Origin: Acinetobacter pollinis
GTDB lineage: Bacteria; Pseudomonadota; Gammaproteobacteria; Pseudomonadales; Moraxellaceae
Assembly (NCBI RefSeq): GCF_015627175.1
Contig: NZ_VTDQ01000025.1
Coordinates: 1 to 32,283, forward strand
Direction: 5' to 3'
DNA length: 32,283 nt
A model generated the notes under the pieces. The model made no database searches, was not told the origin of the DNA, and saw only the letters and a program-made list of their open reading frames with translations. How positions within the stretch are numbered: position 1 is the stretch's first letter; each line of letters begins with the position of its first letter. Positions 5,208 to 13,338 of the stretch are shown here, piece after piece. The translations under genes were made by a program, and so were the position numbers.

Positions 5208-6698
5208 ATGCTCACAGATAAGCAGAAGAAACTTCTTAAAAATCGTTATTGGCGCTTAAACCATCTTTATAAGATTGAAGATAAGACTGGCAAGTGCATC
5301 ACTTTTAAGATGACACCTGAACAGATCGAATACTTCGACAACATGCATGATCGGAACATTATCTTAAAAGCACGTCAGTTAGGGTTTACGACTGAAATGT
5401 GCATTATGCAACTTGACCTTGCACTATTTCATAGAAAACACTGTGCTTTGATTGCACACTCACTTCCTGATGCTGAGCGTCTATTTCGTAATAAGACACA
5501 ATACGCTTATGAACGACTTCCTGACGATGTAAAACAAGCAAATCCAATTGTTAAAGCCAATACCAGCGAACTTGTATTTCAAAAAGGTGGCAGTGTCACT
5601 GTATCAACCTCATTTCGTGGTGGAACGCTGTATAGCTTGCATGTATCTGAGTTTGGGAAAATCTGTGCTAAGTATCCACAAAAGGCAAAAGAGATTGTTA
5701 CAGGTGCATTTGAAGCGGTGCCATTGGGTGGAAAGATCACTTTAGAAAGCACAGCAGAAGGTAAGCAAGGTTATTTTTATAACTACTGCCAAGAATCTGA
5801 AAAGATGGCTTTGCTCAAAAAGGCTTTAAGTCCCCTAGATTGGAGGTTTTTCTTTTTCTCATGGTGGAAGAATCCACAATATGCGATTGATGTTATTGAG
5901 CCATTACCTGAACGGCTAGAGGCTTACTTTAGTGAGTTAGAAGTAAAGCATGGCGTTGTAGTCACTGAACGTCAAAAGGCGTGGTATCACTCGAAAGAAA
6001 AAACACTTGGTGAGGATATGAAGCGTGAATACCCAAGTATTCCTGCAGAAGCCTTTGCTCAGAGTGTTGAAGGTGCGTACTACAAGAATCAGTTTAAAGC
6101 GATCTATCAAGATGGCCGTATTGGCGCATTGCCTGACAACTCACATTTACCAGTAATGACCTTTTGGGATTTGGGTGTATCTGACTCGATGGCTATTTGG
6201 TTTATTCGTAAACTTTCAGATACGTGTTACCAGGTGATTGATTACTACGAAAACTCAGGTGAAGGCTTACGGCATTATTTCAAAGTGCTTAAAGACAAAC
6301 CTTATAAATATTCTAAACATTACGCACCGCACGATATTAAAAACAGATCCTTATTGAACGATGCAAAGTCTCGCCTTGATGTGGCAAAAGAGGGCTACAT
6401 GATTGATGGTGAGCTGTATTCAGTAAAGTTTGAAGTCGTTGAAAGTATTGGTGTGATGGATGGCATTGAGCAAACAAGGGAAATCTTAAAGTGCTGCGAG
6501 TTTGATGAGCATAAATGTGAGCAAGGTATTTCACACTTAGAGAACTATCGCAAAGAATGGAATGATAAAGCAGGATGTTGGAAAGACAATCCATTGCATG
6601 ATCATACCTCGCACGGTGCAGATGCGTTTCGTATGTTTGGCGTGGCGATGAATAAGAAGGAAAAAATTGTTCAAGTGCCTGTCAGATTCTCATTTTAG
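5208..6698 (+). CDS. terL: Terminase large subunit
   Basis: This 496-residue protein has an ATPase domain and a nuclease domain. A deviant Walker A-like loop, 'LKARQLGFTT', lies at residues 53-62. The Walker B-like 'LYSLHVSEFG' carries catalytic Glu148. The C-terminal RNase H-like nuclease shows 'MTFWDLGVSDSM' with Asp321 and 'HGADAFR' with Asp472. It cuts concatemeric DNA and pumps it into the prohead through the portal. AGGAGG precedes ATG 5208. The sequence looks closer to P22 gp2-type enzymes than to lambda gpA, so headful packaging is possible, but cos versus pac cannot be decided here. Confidence 0.92.
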   Translation: MLTDKQKKLLKNRYWRLNHLYKIEDKTGKCITFKMTPEQIEYFDNMHDRNIILKARQLGFTTEMCIMQLDLALFHRKHCALIAHSLPDAERLFRNKTQYAYERLPDDVKQANPIVKANTSELVFQKGGSVTVSTSFRGGTLYSLHVSEFGKICAKYPQKAKEIVTGAFEAVPLGGKITLESTAEGKQGYFYNYCQESEKMALLKKALSPLDWRFFFFSWWKNPQYAIDVIEPLPERLEAYFSELEVKHGVVVTERQKAWYHSKEKTLGEDMKREYPSIPAEAFAQSVEGAYYKNQFKAIYQDGRIGALPDNSHLPVMTFWDLGVSDSMAIWFIRKLSDTCYQVIDYYENSGEGLRHYFKVLKDKPYKYSKHYAPHDIKNRSLLNDAKSRLDVAKEGYMIDGELYSVKFEVVESIGVMDGIEQTREILKCCEFDEHKCEQGISHLENYRKEWNDKAGCWKDNPLHDHTSHGADAFRMFGVAMNKKEKIVQVPVRFSF

Positions 6699-6707
6699 GT
6701 TTTTATT

Positions 6708-8171
6708 ATGGCTAATTATGAATTTCAAAGACCTGAGTATATTGAGGCTCAGGCAGCATGGACTTTGGTTAGAGACTGTGTGAAAGGGTCTAAAGCGATC
6801 AAAGCACAAGGCACAATTTATCTACCTATGCCTAATCCTGATGATAAAAGCGATCGTAACAAAGCTAGATACTATGCACTGCTTAAACGAGCAATGTTCT
6901 TAAACGTCACAGCACGTACAAAGGTCGGTCTGATTGGTGCAGTTTTTCGTAAGACAGCAGAAGTTAGTTTGCCTGATGAAATATCCTATCTGCAAGACAA
7001 TGCAAGTGGTAATGGGCAACAGCTAGAACAACTTGCAAAGCGTAGCGTGGGTGAGGTTTTAGAGTCAGGTCGAGCAGGGATATTTACAGACTACGCAACG
7101 ATTGATACATCGAACATTCTCAATACTGTAAAGGCTGCAACAGATGGGCAAAAAGCGTATATGCATCTGTATATCGCGGATAACATTATTAACTGGCGTG
7201 AAGATGTGATTAATGGTGTGAGCTGTCTTGTTCTTGTTGTGCTTCAGGAGAACTATACGGATGTTGCAGACGATGGGTTTACATTTACAACTCAGCTTCA
7301 GTATCGAGCTTTAACGCTAGAAAATGGTGTGTATCGACACAGACTGTTTCGTAATGGTGAAACCATTTTGGATTCTATACCTACCGATTATAGCGGTAAG
7401 TCATTTGATCACATTCCATTTCATTTTATTGGTTCTGAAGACAACGACTCTACAATTGATAAAGCACCTTTAGAGGATTTGGCAGAAGTAAATATTCTGC
7501 ACTATGGGAACAGTGCCACAGTTGAAGAATCAGGTTTTATTTCATCACAGCCAACATTATTTTTTACCACTGATATAGCACAAGATGAATTTGAGAAATG
7601 GAATCCAAATGGTATCCAGGTCGGATCTACATCAGGCTATTCACTAGGTAAACAGGGGCAGGCTAATCTTGTTCAAGCAGAAGAATCACAGCTTGCTTTA
7701 AAGCTTATGGAACAAAAAGAAAGCCAAATGTTAATGATTGGTGCTCGTATTGTTCAGGGTGCAGGGCAAGCAGAAACAGCCGAAGCTGTTCGTATCCGTT
7801 ATTCAAGTGATAACTCGATATTAGGTACTGTTGCAGGGAATGTATCTGATGCAATCAAAAATGCAATTATTGATGCGCTACTTTATATGAAAGGCAATAG
7901 TAATGCAGATGATGTGACGTACTGGCTGAATCAAGAGTTCTTTCCTGAAACAATGGCTGCACAAGATATCTTGGCGCAAATTCAGTTGTGGCAAAAAGGC
8001 ATTATTGCAAAGTCAGACATTAGAACAAGTTTGCGACAAGCAGATTTACTTGATGCTGATCGGAGTGATGATGAAATTGATACTGAGCTTCAAGATGAGC
8101 CACCGATTCAAGGTGATGCGCTAGGAAGCTTAAACACGAATCAAGGTGCATCAAATGGCACAGGTGAATGA
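6708..8171 (+). CDS. Portal protein (DUF4055 family)
   Basis: The 487-residue protein starts 'MANYEFQRPEYIEAQAAWTL' and continues with a helical, Arg/Lys-rich first part, an anti-parallel beta section and a long helical C-terminus. I recognise the overall pattern ('LNVTARTKVGLIGAVFRKTA') as the DUF4055 portal family. A portal forms the ring at one capsid vertex through which DNA passes and to which the tail joins. Position between terL and a MuF-like gene fits exactly. The last 17 nt overlap the downstream gene, implying translational coupling. The final 30 residues are acidic and low-complexity. Confidence 0.85.
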   Translation: MANYEFQRPEYIEAQAAWTLVRDCVKGSKAIKAQGTIYLPMPNPDDKSDRNKARYYALLKRAMFLNVTARTKVGLIGAVFRKTAEVSLPDEISYLQDNASGNGQQLEQLAKRSVGEVLESGRAGIFTDYATIDTSNILNTVKAATDGQKAYMHLYIADNIINWREDVINGVSCLVLVVLQENYTDVADDGFTFTTQLQYRALTLENGVYRHRLFRNGETILDSIPTDYSGKSFDHIPFHFIGSEDNDSTIDKAPLEDLAEVNILHYGNSATVEESGFISSQPTLFFTTDIAQDEFEKWNPNGIQVGSTSGYSLGKQGQANLVQAEESQLALKLMEQKESQMLMIGARIVQGAGQAETAEAVRIRYSSDNSILGTVAGNVSDAIKNAIIDALLYMKGNSNADDVTYWLNQEFFPETMAAQDILAQIQLWQKGIIAKSDIRTSLRQADLLDADRSDDEIDTELQDEPPIQGDALGSLNTNQGASNGTGE

Positions 8172-9174
8172 TGCGGTTACTCGCCATCAGATCTATATTC
8201 TGAGATATGGGAATGGTTTGTTTAAAGACCTTGTTCCATATCTCGAAAAAGCCATTAAAGTGGCTAAATTAGCTCTTTTTGACCTAGGTGATGGTTACTC
8301 ACAAGAGTTAAGAATAAAACAGCTACAAGATGATTTGAGTGCAATCTACAAAGAGATGCATGATCGTGGGATTGACTTGTTTTCAAGTTTTGCGAATTAC
8401 GAGGCATCTTTTAATGAAAAGCTACTTAACCAGGAAACAAAACCTGATGTTGGTGTTCAATCAGCGAATGTAGATGATATTGCGACAAGACCACTCAAGC
8501 TTGAGGTTGGCCAAGGAACACAAAGCATTAATATCACAGGTGCATTGCAATCTTTAGGGATTAAGCAGTCAGCCGATATTATTTCTGAAATACATTTAGG
8601 CAGTGCAAATGATGAGAATATCAATGATATTGCCAAACGTATTGATGATGGTGTTACGAAATATAAGCAACAGCTACAGTCAGTCGCATTAACACTCACC
8701 AATCATGTAGCGACTGAAGCACGATTAGACACGTTCAAAGCCAATAGCGATATTTTAGATGGTTGGCGCTGGGTATCTACACTCGACAGTCGAACCTCAG
8801 CGATATGCCAAGCAAGAGATCAGGAAATATTGCCCTTAGATTCAACTATCAAACCACCAGCACATTATCGTTGTAGATCGACATTGGTTCCTGTGATTAA
8901 AAAACAGTATGCAGTTGATGTTGATTTTAAACGCCCTGCGGTTGGAGCAGATGGAACACAGCAAGTCAGCGCAAAGACTTCATATCAAGATTGGCTAGCA
9001 AAACAGCCGTCATCATTTCAGAAAGATGTATTAGGGCCTACACGTGCAAAGTTATTCAAAGATGGGAATCTGACACTGGATAAGTTTATTGATAGTGACG
9101 GTAATACGCTGACACTCGATGAGCTTAAACAAAAAGAGCCTCAAGCATTTAAACGTGCAGGGCTTGCCAACTAA
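8155..9174 (+). CDS. MuF-like minor head / head-morphogenesis protein
   Basis: The 339-residue protein carries the phage Mu gpF (PF04233) signature near residues 195-245: 'WRWVSTLDSRTSAICQARD', then 'PPAHYRCRSTLVPV'. The Cys-x-x-R/H-Y-R-C-R pattern is diagnostic. Such proteins bind the portal and are packaged in the capsid in a few copies, and some carry effector domains. Here the C-terminal 80 residues only look like a continuation ('SYQDWLAKQPSSFQKD'), with no toxin domain recognised. I chose ATG 8155, with AAGG 8 nt upstream, over the in-frame GTG 8146. A terminator follows. Confidence 0.85.
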   Translation: MAQVNDAVTRHQIYILRYGNGLFKDLVPYLEKAIKVAKLALFDLGDGYSQELRIKQLQDDLSAIYKEMHDRGIDLFSSFANYEASFNEKLLNQETKPDVGVQSANVDDIATRPLKLEVGQGTQSINITGALQSLGIKQSADIISEIHLGSANDENINDIAKRIDDGVTKYKQQLQSVALTLTNHVATEARLDTFKANSDILDGWRWVSTLDSRTSAICQARDQEILPLDSTIKPPAHYRCRSTLVPVIKKQYAVDVDFKRPAVGADGTQQVSAKTSYQDWLAKQPSSFQKDVLGPTRAKLFKDGNLTLDKFIDSDGNTLTLDELKQKEPQAFKRAGLAN

Positions 9175-9192
9175 TTTAAACAAAGAAATACG

Positions 9193-9215
9193 CCACCTTT
9201 CGAGGTGGTTTTTTT
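9193..9215 (+). terminator. Intrinsic terminator with TTCG loop
   Basis: CCACCT (9193-9198) and AGGTGG (9203-9208) form a perfect stem capped by TTCG, followed by seven Ts. It separates the portal/MuF genes from the scaffold and capsid genes. Confidence 0.85.
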
Positions 9216-9254
9216 ATGCCTGATGGTCGGGCACAAATTTACTTGGAGTAAATC

Positions 9255-9935
9255 ATGAAATACAAAATCAATGCTGAAGAATTTGCTGGACTTTCTGAGG
9301 AGTTTAAAAAACTCTACGAACAAAGCGGTGAAGAATATGTTCTGAAGGTAGATGGTCTACCACAGCAAGAAGATGTTGCAGGGCTTAAAGCAAGTCATCA
9401 AAAGTTACTTGATGAAAAGAAAGCTGAAGCAGAAAAGCGTCGTATTGCAGAAGAACAGGCACGAAAAGAAGCGGAAGAACGCGCAAAAAAACAGGGTGAT
9501 TTTGAGCAGCTTTCCAAATCTTATGAGCAAAAGCTTCAAGAGCAAGAATCTAAATACCAAGCATTGATTCAAAAAAATGAACAGCGAGAGATTCAAGCGA
9601 CAGCCAATCGTATTGCAGGAAAAATTGCTGATGGACCTAACGCTGAAATCATTTCTGAATTTATCTCAAAACGCCTCAAAGTTTCCGAGGGTGTGGTGCG
9701 TGTTACTGATGATGCAGGGACATTAACCATTAGTTCAGAAGATCAGCTTGCCGATGAGTTTAAAAGCAATCCTCGCTATGCCTCATTGGTGCGTGGAAGT
9801 CTTGCTACAGGCGGTGGTGCGACAGGTTCAAATGGCGCAACAAATAAACCATTCAAAGAAATGAACGACGAAGAGCGACTTCAGCTTTACAAACAAAACC
9901 CTGAAAAATTCAATCAATTAGTAAAAGGTGCTTAA
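9255..9935 (+). CDS. Capsid scaffolding protein
   Basis: The 226-residue protein lies directly upstream of the major capsid gene. It has a short structured N-terminus, then a highly charged heptad-rich stretch (about residues 45-120, many Glu, Lys, Ala and Gln) predicted to be coiled coil. A Gly-rich linker and a C-terminal helix ('KEMNDEERLQLYKQNPEKF') follow. This is the usual form of a scaffolding protein that guides prohead assembly and binds the capsid protein through its C-terminus. GGAG precedes ATG 9255. No protease signature is seen. Identity rests on composition and position. Confidence 0.75.
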   Translation: MKYKINAEEFAGLSEEFKKLYEQSGEEYVLKVDGLPQQEDVAGLKASHQKLLDEKKAEAEKRRIAEEQARKEAEERAKKQGDFEQLSKSYEQKLQEQESKYQALIQKNEQREIQATANRIAGKIADGPNAEIISEFISKRLKVSEGVVRVTDDAGTLTISSEDQLADEFKSNPRYASLVRGSLATGGGATGSNGATNKPFKEMNDEERLQLYKQNPEKFNQLVKGA

Positions 9936-9938
9936 TCC

Positions 9939-10958
9939 ATGGCAATTAATACAATCAACTCGATCATCACAGGTAAACTTCCTGTTCTTGCATCGTATTT
10001 AACAGAAGATCCAGTTGAGAAAACAGCATTTTTCCAATCAGGTATCTTAACAGCAACACCTTATGCACAAGAAATTGCATCAGGCCCATCATCAATTGCA
10101 GAAATCCCATATTGGAAGCCAATTGATGCAAGCCAAGAACCAAACTACTCAAATGATGTAGCAACTGACATTGCACAAACAAAAGCCGTGCAAACAGATG
10201 AAATGTTTTGCCGTGTTGCTTATCTTAACGATGGTTTTGGACAAGCAGATTTAACAGTCGAGCTTACTTCGAAAAACCCTCTACAGTCTATCGCTTCACG
10301 TTTAGACGATTATTGGCAGCGTCAGATTTCAAAGCGTCTCATTGCAACCACACTCGGTATTAAAGCTGAAAATGTGTTAAATGGTGCTAGCGATATGATT
10401 ATCACTGCGCCAAAAGGTTTTGATGCTGGTGCATTTATTGATGCGACACAAACACTAGGTGATGCATTGGGTACAGGCACGCTTGCTGGTATCGGTGTGC
10501 ATTCTTACGTATATGGTCAAATGCGTAAAGAAGGTCTAATCGACTTTATTCGTGACAATGACAACAACACACTTTTTGCAACTTACCAAGGTTCACGAAT
10601 CATTGTTGATGATGGAATGACTGTGACAGGTCAGGGTGCAGATCGTGTATTTACAAGCGTACTCTTTGGTAGTGGCTCAATTGGTTATGGTGATGGCTCT
10701 CCAGAGAATCCATTGGAATATCAACGTGACGCATCAGCAGGTAATGGTGGTGGTATTGAGAAACTTTGGACGCGTAAAACAGTGTTAATTCATCCGCTTG
10801 GTTACTCATTCACTTCAAATACGATCAGTGGTAATGGTGCATCTGATAATGGCAAAAAATCTGCATCGTTATCTGACTTAGCACTTGCTGCGAACTGGCA
10901 ACGTAAATACGAGCGCAAGCTTGTTCCATTGGCGTTTTTAGAAACCAAAGTTGCTTAA
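9939..10958 (+). CDS. Major capsid protein
   Basis: The 339-residue protein follows the scaffold gene with only 3 nt between. It starts 'MAINTINSIITGKLPVLASY' and has the mixed composition of an HK97-fold coat protein: an N-terminal arm, 'RLDDYWQRQISKRLIA' (long spine-like helix), a 'SYVYGQMRKEGLIDFI' segment and a C-terminal Gly/Asn-rich loop region. Length and position are normal for the family. It is expected to be the most abundant virion protein. The HK97 fold is inferred rather than read from a specific motif. A terminator-like hairpin follows directly. Confidence 0.82.
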   Translation: MAINTINSIITGKLPVLASYLTEDPVEKTAFFQSGILTATPYAQEIASGPSSIAEIPYWKPIDASQEPNYSNDVATDIAQTKAVQTDEMFCRVAYLNDGFGQADLTVELTSKNPLQSIASRLDDYWQRQISKRLIATTLGIKAENVLNGASDMIITAPKGFDAGAFIDATQTLGDALGTGTLAGIGVHSYVYGQMRKEGLIDFIRDNDNNTLFATYQGSRIIVDDGMTVTGQGADRVFTSVLFGSGSIGYGDGSPENPLEYQRDASAGNGGGIEKLWTRKTVLIHPLGYSFTSNTISGNGASDNGKKSASLSDLALAANWQRKYERKLVPLAFLETKVA

Positions 10959-10966
10959 ATCTTTAT

Positions 10967-10991
10967 GCCTCACATGATGTGGGGCTTTTTT
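10967..10991 (+). terminator. Intrinsic terminator after the capsid gene
   Basis: GCCTCACA (10967-10974) pairs with TGTGGGGC (10978-10985), with one wobble, around a 3-nt loop and runs into six Ts. The ribosome-binding site of the next small gene (GGGAG) begins 3 nt after the T run. Confidence 0.8.
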
Positions 10992-11006
10992 ATGGGAGTA
11001 AATATC

Positions 11007-11114
11007 ATGGCTAAGGGTCTACCTCATTCTACGGCTGATTTACAGGCACAGATCGATACACTCAAAGCGCAAGTTGCTGCACTTCAAGCAGCACAAACGA
11101 AGCCTTCAGCATGA
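11007..11114 (+). CDS. Small coiled-coil protein, 35 residues
   Basis: ATG 11007 has GGGAG 8 nt upstream and opens a 35-codon frame ending TGA at 11112-11114. After a short head (MAKGLPHST) the product is a heptad-like helix, 'LQAQIDTLKAQVAALQAAQ', with Leu, Ile and Val at regular spacing. This resembles tiny proteins found between capsid and connector genes in many siphophages, whose function is unknown. The good ribosome-binding site and clean heptads support coding. Its stop overlaps a possible further start (ATGA at 11111). Confidence 0.6.
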   Translation: MAKGLPHSTADLQAQIDTLKAQVAALQAAQTKPSA

Positions 11115-11287
11115 GAAATAATGTAATTAAAGAACAGGTTCGCATTGAGCCTGTTTTATCCAATAAAGCACAGGCAGGGTTAGAGAATAATGACGACCTT
11201 CATCACAAGCGACCAAGTGGACGAAGTTCTCGGGAGCAGTTGGGCAAGCGACCAAGCAACAAAAAACAAGGCAGTCCTGAAAGCTAA
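11111..11287 (+). CDS. Possible small ORF, 58 codons, overlapping the next gene
   Basis: ATG 11111 overlaps the preceding stop (ATGA) and opens a 58-codon frame ending TAA at 11285-11287. The first 26 residues fill the only gap between the 11007 gene and ATG 11190. The last 32 lie in another frame of the connector gene and look like a shadow ('KRPSGRSSREQLGKRPSNKK'). It may be a real short gene whose C-terminus is unconstrained, or a relay that brings ribosomes to ATG 11190, which has no clear ribosome-binding site of its own. Low confidence. Confidence 0.3.
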   Translation: MRNNVIKEQVRIEPVLSNKAQAGLENNDDLHHKRPSGRSSREQLGKRPSNKKQGSPES

Positions 11288-11585
11288 TGCATACATGACA
11301 AGTTTGCGTCTTATGAACTTTGATCCAACAAATATTCCTCAAGATATGATTAATGCAGGGGCTTACATTGCATCGGTAGCAAGTAGTGGCCAACTATTTG
11401 CACAAAAAGAAAATTCAGGTGTTGTGCTATCAAGTATGGTGAAAGCAGATGGTGTTGAAACAGCGGAAACATACGCTAGCATCAATACAGAAAACGAAAG
11501 CTTATTGCCTGACGATTTACAGTTAGCCCTTGCGCTACTTTCTAGCTATAGATCAAATCCACTCGCATTTAATATATTTCGGTGA
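11190..11585 (+). CDS. Head-tail connector protein (DnaT-like/gp6-like)
   Basis: This 131-residue helical protein begins 'MTTFITSDQVDEVLGSSWAS' and contains 'KNKAVLKANAYMTSL' and 'LPDDLQLALALLSSY', the pattern of the small connector proteins (DnaT-like or HK97 gp6-like) that form the first ring under the portal. Position fits: after the capsid gene and before a neck/adaptor gene. The start at ATG 11190 has no good ribosome-binding site, so coupling to the upstream ORF is plausible. The TGA stop overlaps a GTG that could extend the next gene. Family assignment by pattern and position. Confidence 0.6.
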   Translation: MTTFITSDQVDEVLGSSWASDQATKNKAVLKANAYMTSLRLMNFDPTNIPQDMINAGAYIASVASSGQLFAQKENSGVVLSSMVKADGVETAETYASINTENESLLPDDLQLALALLSSYRSNPLAFNIFR

Positions 11586-11590
11586 TTGAT

Positions 11591-11965
11591 ATGGGCATTC
11601 GAGATAAGGTTCAAAGTCGGCTAGGTAAGGCATTTAATACCAAGCTGTCAGATGCAGTGGATACTTTCGCCTGTTCCAAAGTCACTTACTCAGGCAAATA
11701 CAATCCTGTCACTGAGCAGTACGAAGGTGAGCAAACCGTAACGTATCAAGGTCGTGGGGTATTGTTTGGCTCGTATCAAAAAGACCTAGTAAAGCCGAGC
11801 GATTATCAAGCAGATGATGCAAAAGCCACACTGCTACAAAATGAAGTGACTGCAACACCTGAAATTGATGATGTTTGGGTAACCAGTAAGGGTAATTTTA
11901 AGATTATCAATATTGGTGCTGACCCAACGGACAGTATTTGGAAAGTTCAGTTGAGGAAGGTGTGA
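11591..11965 (+). CDS. Head-closure / neck adaptor protein (tentative)
   Basis: From ATG 11591 the product is 124 residues ('MGIRDKVQSRLGKAFNTKLS'); GTG 11582 in the same frame would add three residues. GGTGAT, a perfect part of the anti-Shine-Dalgarno complement, lies 4 nt before ATG 11591. The C-terminal half has the beta-strand pattern of head-closure proteins ('DVWVTSKGNFKIINIGADPT', then 'WKVQLRKV'), which stop the DNA exit channel after packaging. The assignment relies on gene order and this pattern. No catalytic residues are expected. Confidence 0.55.
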   Translation: MGIRDKVQSRLGKAFNTKLSDAVDTFACSKVTYSGKYNPVTEQYEGEQTVTYQGRGVLFGSYQKDLVKPSDYQADDAKATLLQNEVTATPEIDDVWVTSKGNFKIINIGADPTDSIWKVQLRKV

Positions 11966-11967
11966 TT

Positions 11968-12387
11968 ATGGGCTGGACAGTAAATCCAAGTGACTTTTCA
12001 AAGATGGTTGAATCTGACCTCACTGAAAGACAACGAGCTATTGCCTTGACTGCTTTGACAGGAATCGTGTACCAATCGCCTGTAGATAAGGGCGTATTTC
12101 GTGGCTCTCATAATCTGAGTATTGGACAACCTGATTACAACTATAACCCTAACAATGCCGATAAGACTGGACAATCAACCATCTCGAAAGGGATTTCTAA
12201 ACTTAACGGTCTTGTACCATTTACCACGGTATACATTCAAACCAATGCACCACAAGCCATGAAGATTGAATATGGTGGTTTCAGTGAAAAACCTGAAACC
12301 CCTAAAACAATTAACGGTTATTCAAAGCAAGCGCCTAAAGGCTTATATGGCTTAACGTTTCAGCTTATACAAGAGAAATATAAATGA
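11968..12387 (+). CDS. Neck / tail-completion protein (HK97 gp10-like)
   Basis: ATG 11968 has GGAAGG 8 nt upstream, while the frame's longer extension to 11938 lies within the previous gene. The 139-residue product contains 'RAIALTALTGIVYQSPVDKG', then 'FRGSHNLSIG' and 'IQTNAPQAMKIEYGG'. The patterns 'SPVDKGxFRxS' and 'NxxPYAxxxEYG' are characteristic of HK97 gp10-type tail-completion proteins. The protein would help join head and tail. It overlaps the next gene by 4 nt (ATGA). Fairly confident. Confidence 0.7.
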   Translation: MGWTVNPSDFSKMVESDLTERQRAIALTALTGIVYQSPVDKGVFRGSHNLSIGQPDYNYNPNNADKTGQSTISKGISKLNGLVPFTTVYIQTNAPQAMKIEYGGFSEKPETPKTINGYSKQAPKGLYGLTFQLIQEKYK

Positions 12388-12779
12388 TGACACTCACACA
12401 GGCTCATACCGCTTTACTTGAGCGTGTGAGTCAATTCACTGGTATAGATCAAAGCCGTATCCTATACCCACAGAGCAAACAGCCATTTACGGTACCAACA
12501 AGTGGTTTGTGGTGTTCAGTTGATATTCTTGCAAGCCAATCGCTAATTAGTGGTATTGCAGATGGTCCACAGACGCGCAGAACATCAATTATTCAAATTA
12601 CATGCTATGCACGACCAAATACAGGGTTAAATGCATTGAATAGTCTGGTTGATGCTTGGCTAAGTCATTTGGAGTATTACCAAGTAGAAAAGCTCGAAAG
12701 TTTAAATGGCGAAGTCGTGCAGGATGAAAATACAGATTTCATCCTGCGATATATTCGGGTGCCTTATCGTATTAACTAA
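12384..12779 (+). CDS. Tail terminator protein (DUF4128-like)
   Basis: This 131-residue protein begins 'MMTLTQAHTALLERVSQFTG' and has the alternating helix/strand pattern of tail terminator proteins, including 'IIQITCYARPNTGLNALNSL' and a final strand 'FILRYIRVPYRIN'. A tail terminator caps the finished tail tube and joins it to the head. It is coupled to the previous gene by ATGA at 12384 and is the last gene before an inverted accessory gene. The DUF4128 label is by pattern and position. Confidence 0.65.
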   Translation: MMTLTQAHTALLERVSQFTGIDQSRILYPQSKQPFTVPTSGLWCSVDILASQSLISGIADGPQTRRTSIIQITCYARPNTGLNALNSLVDAWLSHLEYYQVEKLESLNGEVVQDENTDFILRYIRVPYRIN

Positions 12780-12786
12780 TAGATAT

Positions 12787-13215
12787 TTAATCTGTTTTTT
12801 GATGTATAGAGGTTTTAATACTTAAAGTATCATTTGGATTTTGGCTATTAGCAATACCTTGGTCATTAGATGTTTGTGTATTGATATTTTTATTTATAGA
12901 AGTATCACTCTTATTTGAAAATAGCCCAATTACAATCAAGCCCATAAAGAAAATAAATACTAGTGTGAATAGTATTTTTAAGAGGCTAGGTCGTTGAGGT
13001 GGATTATCGACCTTATTGTGATTTTGTGAGTGAGGCTTATATGAGCTGTAAGACAATCCGCTTCCAGGTATGCCAATTGTTGAGCGAGTTCCTTTCTTAT
13101 TAATATTTACTGAAGCGCCTTTCTTTCCAATCGATACGCTTGTAAAACCATTTTTCCCAATATTTACCTTTAGTCCTGGAGCTATTTTTAATGATTTTCT
13201 GTACCTAAATCCCAT
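12787..13215 (-). CDS. DUF4236 membrane protein, inverted accessory (moron) gene
   Basis: The first 60 residues ('MGFRYRKSLKIAPGLKVNIG', then 'KNGFTSVSIGKKGASVNINK' and 'GIPGSGLSYSS') match the DUF4236 domain: a short beta-rich module of repeated K-x-V-x-I-x-K-x-G strands. A basic linker, one membrane helix (about residues 80-100, 'LLKILFTLVFIFFMGLIVIG') and a Ser/Asn/Thr-rich tail follow. DUF4236 proteins are widespread in bacteria and their function is not established. It is the only minus-strand gene among the tail genes. AAGGAAAA precedes its ATG, and late transcription would cross it antisense, so it is probably expressed from its own promoter in the lysogen. Confidence 0.8.
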   Translation of the reverse strand: MGFRYRKSLKIAPGLKVNIGKNGFTSVSIGKKGASVNINKKGTRSTIGIPGSGLSYSSYKPHSQNHNKVDNPPQRPSLLKILFTLVFIFFMGLIVIGLFSNKSDTSINKNINTQTSNDQGIANSQNPNDTLSIKTSIHQKTD

Positions 13216-13295
13216 TTTATTTTCCTTGTATTTGCCTCAAATAGCATAGCAGTAAATGTAAGAAAATAACTTGATACGCTACAAAACTTTTATTG

Positions 13296-13315
13296 CCGCA
13301 TCTAGCGGTTTTTTT
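13296..13315 (+). terminator. Short intrinsic terminator before the tail tube gene
   Basis: CCGC (13296-13299) pairs with GCGG (13305-13308) around a 5-nt loop, followed by seven Ts. The stem is short. The same arrangement of hairpin, T run, TCTTGGAGAAT and start codon recurs elsewhere in the late operon. Confidence 0.6.
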
Positions 13316-13338
13316 ACGTCTAAATCTTGGAGAATGCC

